From NCBI GenBank assembly GCA_018398765.1, contig JAHBMJ010002036.1:1-23450 (forward strand): a stretch of DNA of 23,450 bases, in the 5' to 3' direction. Made by a program: the position numbers and the translations under genes. The notes beneath the pieces are model-generated. The model was not told the DNA's origin and did no database searches. It worked only from the letters and a program-made list of their open reading frames with translations. Within the stretch, counting starts at the first letter, position 1. Each line of letters begins with the position of its first letter. Of this stretch, positions 14,896 through 23,450 are shown in pieces. Source of the DNA: Chromera velia. Taxonomy: Eukaryota > Sar > Chromeraceae.

Positions 14896-17800
14896 TCAGA
14901 TTAATGTGCACAAAGGTACTATCACCACTGCCTTGCGGCCCTCGCCGGCAATGCCAACCCGCCAAGTCTTTCCTCGAAAAGCCTGTTTTAGGGACGTCAG
15001 CTTGCCCGGGGTCTACAGAAGCACACCCTCTCTATCTGACAGCAGGGTCCGTCATTCGACGGCCGCAAGCTTCCCATTGTACGGTCTTACATTTTCCTAG
15101 CTCTCCATTAACCTTTCATACCCCCCAGAAAGAAAGAACGAGACGGAAATGACAGAAAGAGTGACAGAGAGTGAGACACAGTGAGGCGTAGTCAGGCCCG
15201 CGTGGTCACATGCACGCATGCATCTCCATACCGATGCATGCGCTCACAGTCGTCTACCTAGCTTTCTATATTTTCTTTTTCTATCTTTCCCTCTTTTGCT
15301 CCTTTACTTCTCACTCCCGTTTTGCTCTCCCTTCTCTGCCTTCTCTCTTCTTGCGGAGCACTAGTTTTCTACCAATATGGCAAAGTCAGACGAGAGCGAA
15401 CACGGCTACATTGAGGCAAAAAGAGAAGGATATACACTTTTAACAACACAGTCTGCATAACAAGAGTTCGTTTCGATGCAGCCAGTAGAAAAGGCAGGCA
15501 CAGTGAGAAGCCAGAGAAGCAAACGGCTAAAACTGGGAAAACAAAGGGGCAGACCGATCGACCTTCTACAGAGCAACAAACAGACAGACTCAGAGGGACA
15601 CATGCGGCCAACCAGAGAAGTCGCGGGTCAAAAGTTTAGGCATGCACGAACGCATATATACACTCCCACCACATCAGATCTTCACATTCTAAACCATTCG
15701 TATAAACGGAATGAAAAGGGCCCACGGAAAGCCTCAGAATGAGTAATCCAGAGGACACCTGGAGGCGGTAAATCAGAAAGTAGAGACGGGCCGATATAAA
15801 AATTCCAAGAGGGACAGACAAGCTCATTCCGACAAATCTCCACTTTTCAAACTCCTGTGCAGTTCCACCGTTTCTTTTTCCTCTCATTTCTCTTTCATGC
15901 TGCCTTTGTTCCCCTTCAAGCAAGACGGAAAAACAAAGCGCCTCCAATACCTCCGTGGCCTCAAAACAAAGACACAGATCGAACACCACTAATGACAGAC
16001 TGATTGAAAAGAAAGAGGCGGAACCGGTGGAAAAAAAGAGGTAGCAAACTCCGTTTTCCAACTTTGTTTCACTTGCTCCCACTTTCTCTCTCTCTCTTTC
16101 TCAGACCGGCCTGCTGAAAAGAAGTAGGCGACAGATAGAATAGCATACCTGTAAGAGAACCCCTTCCAGTTCTCTTATCTGAATGCAAGTAGACGGGCAA
16201 AAGGAGGTTCGAACAAAACGTGAAGAGACGGAGAAACCAGAGGGCAGCAGCAGAAAGCCTCACATACATATATTCATATACATGTATTCATATCTCTTCC
16301 TCCTCTCTCTTCTATCTCACTTCCTTCCCGAAGACTGCATACGTGTCTTCGCCTGTTGTCAACAACACCGTAGATCGACCGAACACACAAGAACAGACAT
16401 CAACGAATGAACGGCACCTGGTCAGACCTATCGGAGGGAGACGCCTACCAGCATACCGTCTGGCTCCACGTAGATACTTGTGCAGAGACAGCTGGCTCCA
16501 CCAAAGCTCCCATCAATTCCCGTGCTACGAAGGGGAGGGGCGATACCCAGAGAACCCAGAGGGCCTCTAAAGCACCGGCATCCCCCTGCAGGGAGAAGAT
16601 GCAGAAGGGACAAAGAGGCATGCAACGGCCATCCCCTCGTTTAAATTTCTTTTTTTTTCTTGTCTTATTGAAACAGACATCTCTTTCTCTCTCTCTCTCT
16701 CGATTCGTTCTCCCTTCGCTTCCTCTCTATTCATTTTTTCTCCATCTCTTCCAGTCTCTTTTTCTCAAAGGAGGAAATCAGGGATAACACGAAACGTTTC
16801 AAATCAGCAGAAGGAAACGAGAAAGAGACAGTGAATGAAGGCGCCCCCTCGTGCGCTCGTGCTCTCAGCCACACGAGGGGTCTGACTCCCAAGTCACGCA
16901 CAAAGAAGAGAAGCCGAGAGAGAAGAAAGGTCACTCTTCCAAAAGGAGCTCCAGAAGTTCCAAATGCGCGGCATATACGGCACTCGGCTTGTTGTTCTTG
17001 CAGTCCGCCTCTTTGACGCTCAGCTTTGCAATGAGCTCACTCCCCCCTCCAAGTCCAGCGCAGGGGCGCAAGGGCGGTCACAGGTAGTCGCGGGCACACG
17101 CAGGCATAAGCGCACAGCGGCGGCAATTAGGTAGTCCTCTGCCCGTCTCATACGTAGCTGACGTAGGGGTAGGCAATCAATATTGAGTTCTTGTTGACAG
17201 AAGGACTTGGCCGTCTTGTCAAGCACAAACACATTTTTGCGCATGTCAGTAGCTGCATAAAGGGAGGGAGGGAAGGGACCGGACACATTACAGACTGCCC
17301 CACTGGTTTCTTTCTATCTCGTCTCTTCTTTCTGTCTCGTTTTATCCCCTTGCTGCTCTTTTCGACACACTGTCATGAACCCTCAATTCCGGATAAAAGA
17401 CACTCCAGTCACACTCAGTCGCTACTACTTCGCATGCTCTCGGCCAGCCTCAATTCGATTTGCCCCCCCACCCCGAAGCAACCCCCCTCTCCCCCTCTTT
17501 CCCCCCTTTTTCTCCTCCCTTTCCCTTCCCCTTTGTCCTCACTTTTCACCCCCTCTTCCCCTTTTTTGTTAGTTGAAAATGTGCCGGCGCCGGCAAAAGA
17601 CGAAGCGGCAGCCGCCGTGTGCCCTACTCTGTCTCTCAGTAGGTCTGCCGCGACCCTTCTGCCTCTCTTGCCGTCGAGGGCAGGCTCGATGACATTTTGT
17701 ACCCCTTCCTTACTTCCCCCTCCTTCCTACTCCAGGCTTGCCGCGTCGGGATGCGTCGGAGTCCCAGAGCAGAAGGCCTTCCCCGGCTGGCACACCGGCC

Positions 17801-18291
17801 ATCACCACGTTAGTCCATATGGTACGCCGCCATCCGTCCCTTCTATCTGTTTAACATGCAAGCAGAGTCTTGCGCATCTAATCGAACGGCCACTCATCGA
17901 ACGATCCATACGACAGATAAACAGCTAGAAGCGACAAGCTCTCTCTTAGAAGAAAGTGACAACCTTGCAGACACATACTAGGAGAGGTGAAGGGCGTCTT
18001 CTTATGTTTGGACGCTGTCGGAGGACCAGTTCAGACAGACCCAGACACGTTGGAGATGTTTGCAGGCCATGAAGGTGGTCAGCCTTACGCAGACAAGCAA
18101 GCAACCAACAGCAAAGACAAGTGAGGGTGATTAGCTGACACTCATCCGGAAGACAGAGACAATTGCAGAATCAAAAGGCATAAGAAAAGCACTCTACTAG
18201 CCATTTGAATTGCGATCTGCTCGTAGGCGGCATTCTCAGTGAAATCAGGCTCCTCGAAGTCCCGAGTAATACCAAGCAACGTCTCTACCAT
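14896..18291 (-). CDS. Unidentified multi-exon protein
   Basis: Family not recognised. Candidate exons in transcription order: 18198-18291 (MVETLLGITRDFEEPD...), 17154-17252 (...KNVFVLDKTAKSFCQQEL...), 16935-17046 (...LIAKLSVKEADCKNN...), 16457-16585 (GDAGALEALWVLWVSP...), 15759-15959 (ATEVLEALCFSVLLEG...) and 14896-15012 (TPGKLTSLKQAFRGKTWRVG..., stop TGA). The first three join in agreeing phases (1, then 1) and the last three are all phase 0. The third ends in phase 2 at GA|gtgacc, so an exon is missing between 16586 and 16934, or the first three end at the adjacent TGA as a separate short gene. Two acceptors end in GAG rather than CAG/TAG. A further small exon may lie at 15373-15405. Leu/Ala/Glu-rich stretches suggest a helical-repeat protein, but no motif settles this. 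The 18291 start may be internal, since a ttag acceptor lies in frame just upstream. Confidence 0.45.
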
Positions 18292-18480
18292 CGGCTTTGG
18301 CGACCTCTAACGATCTTTGGGCTCTCCACCCAAGGATAAAGGCAAAGTCCAGGATCGGAGTCGAAAGGGGTCTCCGAAAGAGGACTCCAGGCAGCTTGGG
18401 ACGCAAAGGGACACTGAATTCCCCTACTCACGGTCTTTGCCTGACCGTGCCCATATCGTTGTAATCAGTTTCCAACTGTT

Positions 18481-18649
18481 GTGCAAAGAGACAGATCTGA
18501 TCTCTATCACAGAAGGTATACGAAAGTCGACACTCATCGAACTGAGCGTTCACCACAATGTTTTGTTCCTCCTGTCCAGCCACCTTGTGGCATCCAGACA
18601 GAAGGTAAAGCGAGGACAAGAACTCTGGGGAAGATCTCAAGAAGGAACG
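18481..18649 (+). pseudogene. Possible copia-type RNase H terminus, degenerate
   Basis: The plus strand reads RKSTLIELSVHH, then HLVASRQK. After a frame shift it reads EDKNSGEDLKKEREQH before a stop at the putative polypurine tract. This order loosely recalls the end of Ty1/copia RNase H (HIxLxxHxxR ... ExxLADxLTK), but the LADxxTK core is not intact. The call rests mainly on its position just 5' of the putative LTR, and chance resemblance is possible. Confidence 0.28.
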
Positions 18650-19025
18650 TGAGCAACACTAACTCAGGCAACAGTTTACAGAAGGTTTAGCTCTAGAGCG
18701 ATCTAAGATTCCAATCAGCTGGGTTTATTCTATCATTGTATAATTTTTACTTATGCTTCTCTCTGTTCCTCTCTCTCAGACTCTCGATCTATGACAAATA
18801 GACATCAGACTCAAACGATGCTATTCGTTGCTCAAGTGACATGTTGCTTGCTAGGTTGCTTGAATACGAAGTTCAGACTTGACTTCAACAACTTTGATCG
18901 ACGCGCGCGACACGTATGAAGCAAAGCGTGGCGGCGGAGCCTGGCGTCGGCACGCGGGCTCATTTAGATACAGCGCATGGCATTGCGAGGGTCCAGAGGG
19001 CGGCGCCACAGGGTAGGACTCCACA
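18562..19025 (+). mobile_element. Retroelement 3' end with putative LTR (copy 2)
   Basis: Second copy of the repeat at 14205-14656, 12 bases longer through a small duplication around TTGCTTGCTAGG. The putative LTR is 18650-19025, beginning TGAGCAACAC after AAGAAGGAAC and ending CTCCACA. Both copies end at the same base and then diverge at once, which fixes the 3' border. The GC-rich end (GGCGGCGGAGCCTGGCGTCG) is kept in both. Confidence 0.62.
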
Positions 19026-19348
19026 ATATTAATTTTTTTAGTGATAGTTTCCTAGATAGTTTCTGTAGTACGATACAAAAAAATGAGATCACTATCACTA
19101 TTATAAAACGTAACAGTAATTTAATACAATATTAGCTTTAATGATACTCACTCAAACAAAAGCCGCTGTATTAAAGTGATTTTTAAAAGGTTTAAAAGTC
19201 ACTGCTTGACACAGTTTAGGAATTTTGAAGCTATCATGATAGTTTCGATTCTTTTGAAGAAAAAATAAGTTGCAATTGATCGTCTAAGTTTCAATAAGAA
19301 GTGGAGGCTTGCGCTTTCTAGCCCTAGTACTGGCCTCGGACTGTCTCC

Positions 19349-20680
19349 TCAGATTTCTGAACGATCTTTCGGGCAGTGCTTGTCTCTTTCTATGAGCCAG
19401 GTGTCGATGCAGTTCTTGTGATACACGCAGCCGCAGGGCAGCTTCCTGACGGTGTCCCCCACTGAAAAGTCAGCCAGACAAATCAAACACGCTGTGCCAA
19501 TCAACAGCCCGTCGCTTACTCCCGCCCCTGAATCTTCCTTCGTCTCCGTTTCTTTGTTGGAGTCTGCCGGAAGGGTCCACTCCTCCAACTTTTGGAGCGA
19601 GGACTGGGTTGCCGTCTCTTTTTTGTTGGACGCCTCATGGGCTGTCAGCAGGCGGTCGTAATCCTCTGGGGTGATGTCCCTGTCCTGGAGCGAGACGAGG
19701 AAACGGTAGGTCTCCAAGTCCAACCCCATGTTGCGTGCAGCACGTTCCATCGTTGTCTCATCTCTCGTTGTCACAGCTGCTGCCGGGGGGCGTGGGGGAG
19801 CTGGAGGAAGGTGTGGGTAGATTTCACTTTGCTGCACTCTGTCCTCCATCTGAGTGCGCTTCCATTCTTGCCAGACCAAAAAGGCAGGGGTGCCTACATG
19901 GTCCGCTATGCGTTTCAATCTCCTCTCTCCTTCGTTCTTTGCGTCTATCATTTCTCGAATCCTCTCTGCACGTTCCAACAATTTCTTCTCAATTTGGGGC
20001 CGTCTCCTGATACGCCGTTTTCCTGTTTTGGCCTCTTTGGCGTCTCTCTTGTTCCCGGCCCGGCTGTTCAATTTCTTTTCACGACGCCCCCCATCCTCTC
20101 CCAAATCCTCTGCACGGTCCAAAGCATCAAGAAAATCGTCCCCAGATAACTCTCCCTCCTCATCCTCACTCCCCTCACCTCCACTCCCAGCTGAAGCACT
20201 CGCTTCCTGGTTGAGATCTCTGAAACAATGGGAGCACAAGGGGCACACACACGCGTCCATGTCTATCCTCTGCCCCTCACGAACGCGGAGGAAGAGACGG
20301 ACTGCCCCCGGGTCTTCATGCCGACCCGTCAGGGAAATCTCACGCCCCGCACCCCCTCTGGAGACCCCCCGTCCCAGATTCGAAACCGAAAACTCTGAGA
20401 CGCCTCGCTCCCCCCCCGCACCACCATGGGAGGGCATCTCGAAATCAAAGTCCACGTCCTCGCTGCCCGAGGCAGCTGCCGCTGCCGCCGCAGCACCGCC
20501 ACCAGATGAGGAGGCAGCCGACATTGCCTCACCGCCTTCTAAACGCTCAGTGCAGAGACGGTCCGTACGAGTCTGAAACTGAAACCAGGCTTCAAGCCGA
20601 AGGGGGCCGAAGAGTTGGTTTGCGCGGGTGTTGACCTGCTGACAGTTGAAGGGAATGATGACGTCCCAATCAGTGTTCAA
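19349..20680 (-). CDS. RING-type E3 ubiquitin ligase with CPxD terminus
   Basis: A 443-residue single-exon frame ending in TGA, predicted to be an E3 ligase. The C-terminal RING spans residues 398-443 with ligands C398, C401, C416, C418, H421, C424, C436 and D439. Spacing fits RING-H2 (CLIC, then LPCGCVYHKNCIDTWL, then HCPKDRSEI). Two ligands differ from RING-H2: Cys replaces the first His of the pair, and Asp replaces the eighth Cys. Asp in that position is known from Rbx1, so zinc binding is probably kept. A second Cys cluster, CVCPLCSHC, lies at residues 144-152. The N-terminal part is Gly/Ala/Ser-rich with a poly-Ala run, and the middle is basic and helical. The protein may start at Met53 (MSAASSSGGG) rather than at residue 1. 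Transcription diverges from the plus-strand gene on its right. Confidence 0.8.
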   Translation of the reverse strand: MNTDWDVIIPFNCQQVNTRANQLFGPLRLEAWFQFQTRTDRLCTERLEGGEAMSAASSSGGGAAAAAAAASGSEDVDFDFEMPSHGGAGGERGVSEFSVSNLGRGVSRGGAGREISLTGRHEDPGAVRLFLRVREGQRIDMDACVCPLCSHCFRDLNQEASASAGSGGEGSEDEEGELSGDDFLDALDRAEDLGEDGGRREKKLNSRAGNKRDAKEAKTGKRRIRRRPQIEKKLLERAERIREMIDAKNEGERRLKRIADHVGTPAFLVWQEWKRTQMEDRVQQSEIYPHLPPAPPRPPAAAVTTRDETTMERAARNMGLDLETYRFLVSLQDRDITPEDYDRLLTAHEASNKKETATQSSLQKLEEWTLPADSNKETETKEDSGAGVSDGLLIGTACLICLADFSVGDTVRKLPCGCVYHKNCIDTWLIERDKHCPKDRSEI

Positions 20681-20773
20681 AAGGTTTCATGAAGCTGTAG
20701 GACAGTGCTAAGGACACTTGCAGGGGCTCCATGCTGCAATTAATCTGCGCGCCGCAATAGATAGACGGAGCGG

Positions 20774-20789
20774 AGCCGATTAATCGGCT
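20774..20789. repeat. 16-base perfect palindrome AGCCGATTAATCGGCT
   Basis: Perfectly self-complementary, about 94 bases upstream of the RING gene's first ATG. It is a candidate binding site for a dimeric regulator. Confidence 0.6.
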
Positions 20790-20802
20790 AAGTGCGCGTT
20801 AT

Positions 20803-20819
20803 GCGCCGGCGACCGGCGC
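20803..20819. repeat. GC-rich hairpin GCGCCGG-cga-CCGGCGC
   Basis: Seven-base-pair perfect stem with a three-base loop, 13 bases to the right of the palindrome, in the same divergent promoter region. Confidence 0.6.
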
Positions 20820-21218
20820 GTGGATGCAGTGCATGACAAAAGCCTAGCTAGCTCCCATCTGATTTTCCTGCATGAGTCTCTGCGTCTGAATGCGTCTGAC
20901 AATTCTCTCACGGTCAGGGGATGCACTGTTGTTCTGTTTGATTCTGAAATTGAACTCGAATTGTGTCTCTGGTTTTGCTACAGCATATAGTATACAACCA
21001 CTGGTCGTGACGGTTGCATTTTAAAAACTGCAACGGCAGAGCTGGTGAGGTCTCGTGTGTTTCAATGGACGCGCGTGGGTGAGTCGAATCTTTTTTGAGC
21101 CGTGGTGTTGCCGTCTCCTCTAAAGACAAAAGACGGCCAGGTGCCGACCGGACCGTCTACTCTTCCCAATCCTCATCTTGCTGAACTTGGGCTTGAAGTG
21201 ATCTTGAGTTTCTTGACT

Positions 21219-22539
21219 ATGCTCTGTGGGTGGGTCTCTTTCCTGTTGGGCGTCGTCGCCTTCCTGTCCCTCCCGTGGATATCCATCTGCCAATCTATGC
21301 TGGCGGCACAAATTCTCGAGTTTGACTGCACGGGACTCAAGGAGGGCACTGTGGGACGGAAAGCGTGGCTGGAACTACAGGCAACATCCATTGTTGCGGA
21401 GGAAAAGTTCTTCGCAGAGGGCCCGGTGCAAGCGCTGAAGGTGGGCTTTAGATATTATTCTTTTCTCTGAAGGAGGACTGATGAGCTGCTGGTCTCATCA
21501 GTGCGTGTGTACAGTTGTGTCTGGCGCGGGACACAGAGCTTCTAGTTGCTGCAACATTTTGCGGTGTGGCCTTTCTTTATGCTGCTTGTGTACACGAGAC
21601 GGTTCGTCACTTTTCATTCTTCTGCCTGCACACCGTCTCCCTTGCTCAAAGGATCTCTCTGTTGATTCGAACTGTGTCTCGTTGTTTCTCTCCTCGGCAG
21701 GTGTCCCTCCGGGCCCTCCAGGTGCTTTCAGTTGACCCATCCATCCCCTCGGCCTGCCCTGTGGCTGCCTCCAGACTGTTCCTCAAGGCGATGAGATTTG
21801 CCGTCGCAGCAGGGCAGCCCTCAAGGGCCCGTCTCCTCTCCCAGATCGCCAACCTGTTCAAACTCCAAGCGATGTCCAGAAGCGTGACGCAGTGCAACAA
21901 GAAGGACAATGAAGGGCTGCAACAGGGAAAGAACAAAACAAGCACTGCGTCCGTTTCTTCCTCCTCTTCTTGTCCAGCTGTCGACGGTGGAGGCACCCAC
22001 ATGGGGGAATCCCTTCCTCCTCATTCTTCCTCTTCTTGTAGTACAGATGGAGTAGAGAGAGGAAATCAGGGGAGCAAGGAGGCCAACCCTGAGTGCGAGG
22101 GATTGCAACGGATATGGGATCCCCACCTGCAGGTCTGTCTGTCTGTCTGTCTGTCTCTGTGCAGAGAGGGGTATTTCGTTTTCTTTACGTGAATGAATGA
22201 GGATGTCGGGAAGGAAGAAAAACTGTGAGCCCTTTCCTTCCTCCCCGTGAATTGGGTGGTTGTTTCATCCAGTGATTGAGTCAGTCAATGAGCAGGACAG
22301 TCAGCTAGTAAGTCTGCAACTTAGTGAGCGAGTGAGTGAGTGAGTGAAAGGCAGGAAAGGAGGGGTTGGGCAGTTGAGGCAGAAAATGCCTGCGTGAGTG
22401 AAGGAAGAAATGACTGAGTCTGTCGGAGAATTCCGGAGGTCCCTGCTTGCACGTACTGGTTCTTGTTTGCTTGGGCTTCTTCCTGGCTGGTGGGCGGGCT
22501 TCTTTTCTGGCCGAGTGATTGGCATACTTTTTGTGCATG

Positions 22540-22603
<64 letters not shown>

Positions 22604-23164
22604 ATCTGCCTGCCTGAGTGTCTGCAATTCTCCCTCTCATTCAACCATTGTGAGAGCAGAGTCAGCTGAGCCTTGCGCTGATCCATCTGGGGGTGCGGGG
22701 GGGGGCAGGGGACCCCGCCTCGGCCATCTCGTGGTTGAACCACCTCTCCATGAAGCAGCAACAACGACAGCAGGGGGGAGGTGCTCTGCAAGGAGGAGGG
22801 GAAAGAAAAAAACCAAGAATCGAGGTCCGCTCGCAGGAATGAGGACAGAGCCTGGGTGATTTTCTGTCTTGCCTGACTTTTTCACTCGGTGCCCGTGCTC
22901 TCTCTGCCTTCTCTCCGTTTCGATCTGCGCTTCTCTTTCGCGTGCACGTTTCTCGTTCTCGTTCTCTTTTTCTTTCTCTCTAACCTCCTTCCCCCCTCCG
23001 TTCTCTTCTGTCCTCCTGCCTCTTACACGAAATACAGATTTGTTTCTTTCTTTCTTTCTTTCTTTTTTTTTTTCGTCTGCTTCACTGCATGACTGCAGAT
23101 CCATTCAATCTGCGACTTTCCTCCCGAGAGTCTCCTCCCGAAGTTGGCACTCATCAACCACAAA
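21219..23164 (+). CDS. Unidentified membrane-anchored protein, runs off the window
   Basis: Family not recognised. Exons are 21219-21440, 21701-22132 and 23099-23164, each joining in phase 0 with clean borders (AAG|gtgggc, cggcag|GTG, CAG|gtctgt, ctgcag|ATC, AAA|gtgggt). The first ATG in frame gives MLCGWVSFLLGVVAFLSLPW, a hydrophobic signal-anchor-like start. The frame is also open upstream to 21099, so an earlier exon is possible. Exon 2 encodes a helical part (SRLFLKAMRFAVAAGQPSRA...), then a Ser-rich low-complexity linker. Exon 3 encodes IHSICDFPPESLLPKLALIN. The 966-base intron 2 contains GT and GAGT repeats. Coding continues to the right of the window. Confidence 0.55.
22133..22157. repeat. 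GTCT tandem units at a splice donor
   Basis: About five GTCT units begin at the first base of the intron after exon 21701-22132, so the donor itself is the first repeat unit. Confidence 0.85.
22540..22601. repeat. GT microsatellite in intron
   Basis: About 30 GT units with two TA interruptions, in the second intron of the plus-strand gene. Confidence 0.92.
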
Positions 23165-23190
23165 GTGGGTGCATGGGGGACGGGGTGCAT

Positions 23191-23267
23191 GGATCTCTCT
23201 CTCTGTCTCTCTCTCTGTCTCTCTCTCTCTCTCTGTGTCTGTCTCTCTCTCTCTCTGTCTCTGTCTC

Positions 23268-23304
<37 letters not shown>

Positions 23305-23403
23305 GTGTCTGTCTCTGTCTCTGTCTCTCTGTCTCTCTCTCTCTCTCTGTCTGTCTCTGTCTGTCTCTGTCTCTCTGTCTCTCTGTCTCTCTCTCTCTCT
23401 CTC

Positions 23404-23450
<47 letters not shown>
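23191..23450. repeat. CT / GTCT microsatellite to window end
   Basis: About 260 bases of CT repeat with interspersed GTCT units, running off the right edge. It lies in the intron after exon 23099-23164. Confidence 0.95.

Larger units (their letters stand above)
18300..19348. other. Spacer with retroelement remnant, then AT-rich DNA
   Basis: The left half carries the degenerate pol-like stretch and putative LTR annotated separately. 19026-19348 is AT-rich with no coding signal and forms the 3' flank of the RING gene. Confidence 0.6.
20681..21218. promoter_or_regulatory. Divergent promoter region
   Basis: A 538-base interval between a minus-strand start (20680) and a plus-strand candidate start (21219). 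It holds a 16-base perfect palindrome and a 7-bp stem hairpin. A candidate upstream exon ATGGACGCGCGTGG|gtgagt at 21065 could belong to the plus-strand gene, but its phase does not join cleanly. No TATA box or initiator was assignable. Confidence 0.4.

Noticed and set aside
17191-17928. 245-codon plus-strand frame
   Set aside because: It reads Ser/Pro/Leu-rich sequence from pyrimidine tracts, and part of it overlaps a better minus-strand exon at 17154-17252.
19592-20576. Plus-strand frames opposite the RING gene
   Set aside because: The minus strand has an intact RING pattern and a full-length frame; the plus-strand frames have no motif.

Overview
The window looks like nuclear DNA of an intron-rich protist. 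Genes are cut into short exons with GT-AG borders, no bacterial operons or ribosome-binding sites are seen, and introns and spacers are full of long microsatellites: GA/CT, CA/GT, TGAC and GTCT. A ciliary inner-microtubule protein (CFAP210-like) next to a CPxG...C cysteine-module protein of oocyst-wall type suggests a flagellated alveolate near the Apicomplexa, for example a chromerid alga. That placement is inference; no rRNA or organelle marker is present to confirm it.

Layout, left to right. 1-1967: AT-rich spacer with simple repeats. 1968-3414 (minus): three-exon gene for a small protein with a signal peptide, one membrane span and a charged tail. 3415-4937: AT-rich spacer with a short CpG-rich repeat pair. 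4938-9548 (minus): about nine exons of a CFAP210/CCDC173-like coiled-coil protein, C-terminal half only. 9807-11880 (plus): a long intronless reading frame for an oocyst-wall-like protein with nine CPxG...C modules, a TETV-rich middle and a His-rich tail. It is broken by an in-frame TAG and a one-base frame change and has no visible signal peptide. 11881-14895: spacer holding a truncated repeat copy. 14896-18291 (minus): an unidentified multi-exon gene. 18300-19348: a degenerate retroelement 3' end with a putative LTR, matching the copy at 14205-14656. 19349-20680 (minus): a 443-residue RING-type E3 ligase with an Asp in the last zinc-ligand position. 20681-21218: divergent promoter region with strong palindromes. 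21219 to beyond the right edge (plus): a gene with an N-terminal hydrophobic anchor, three exons visible. 23191-23450: CT/GTCT microsatellite.

The genes do not form an obvious pathway. The most interesting points are the broken, apparently intronless wall-protein copy 258 bp upstream of a CFAP210 gene that lacks its 5' half, splice donors that lie in microsatellites, and the RING domain ending CPxD. All exon borders were read by eye from phase and splice consensus and have no transcript support.
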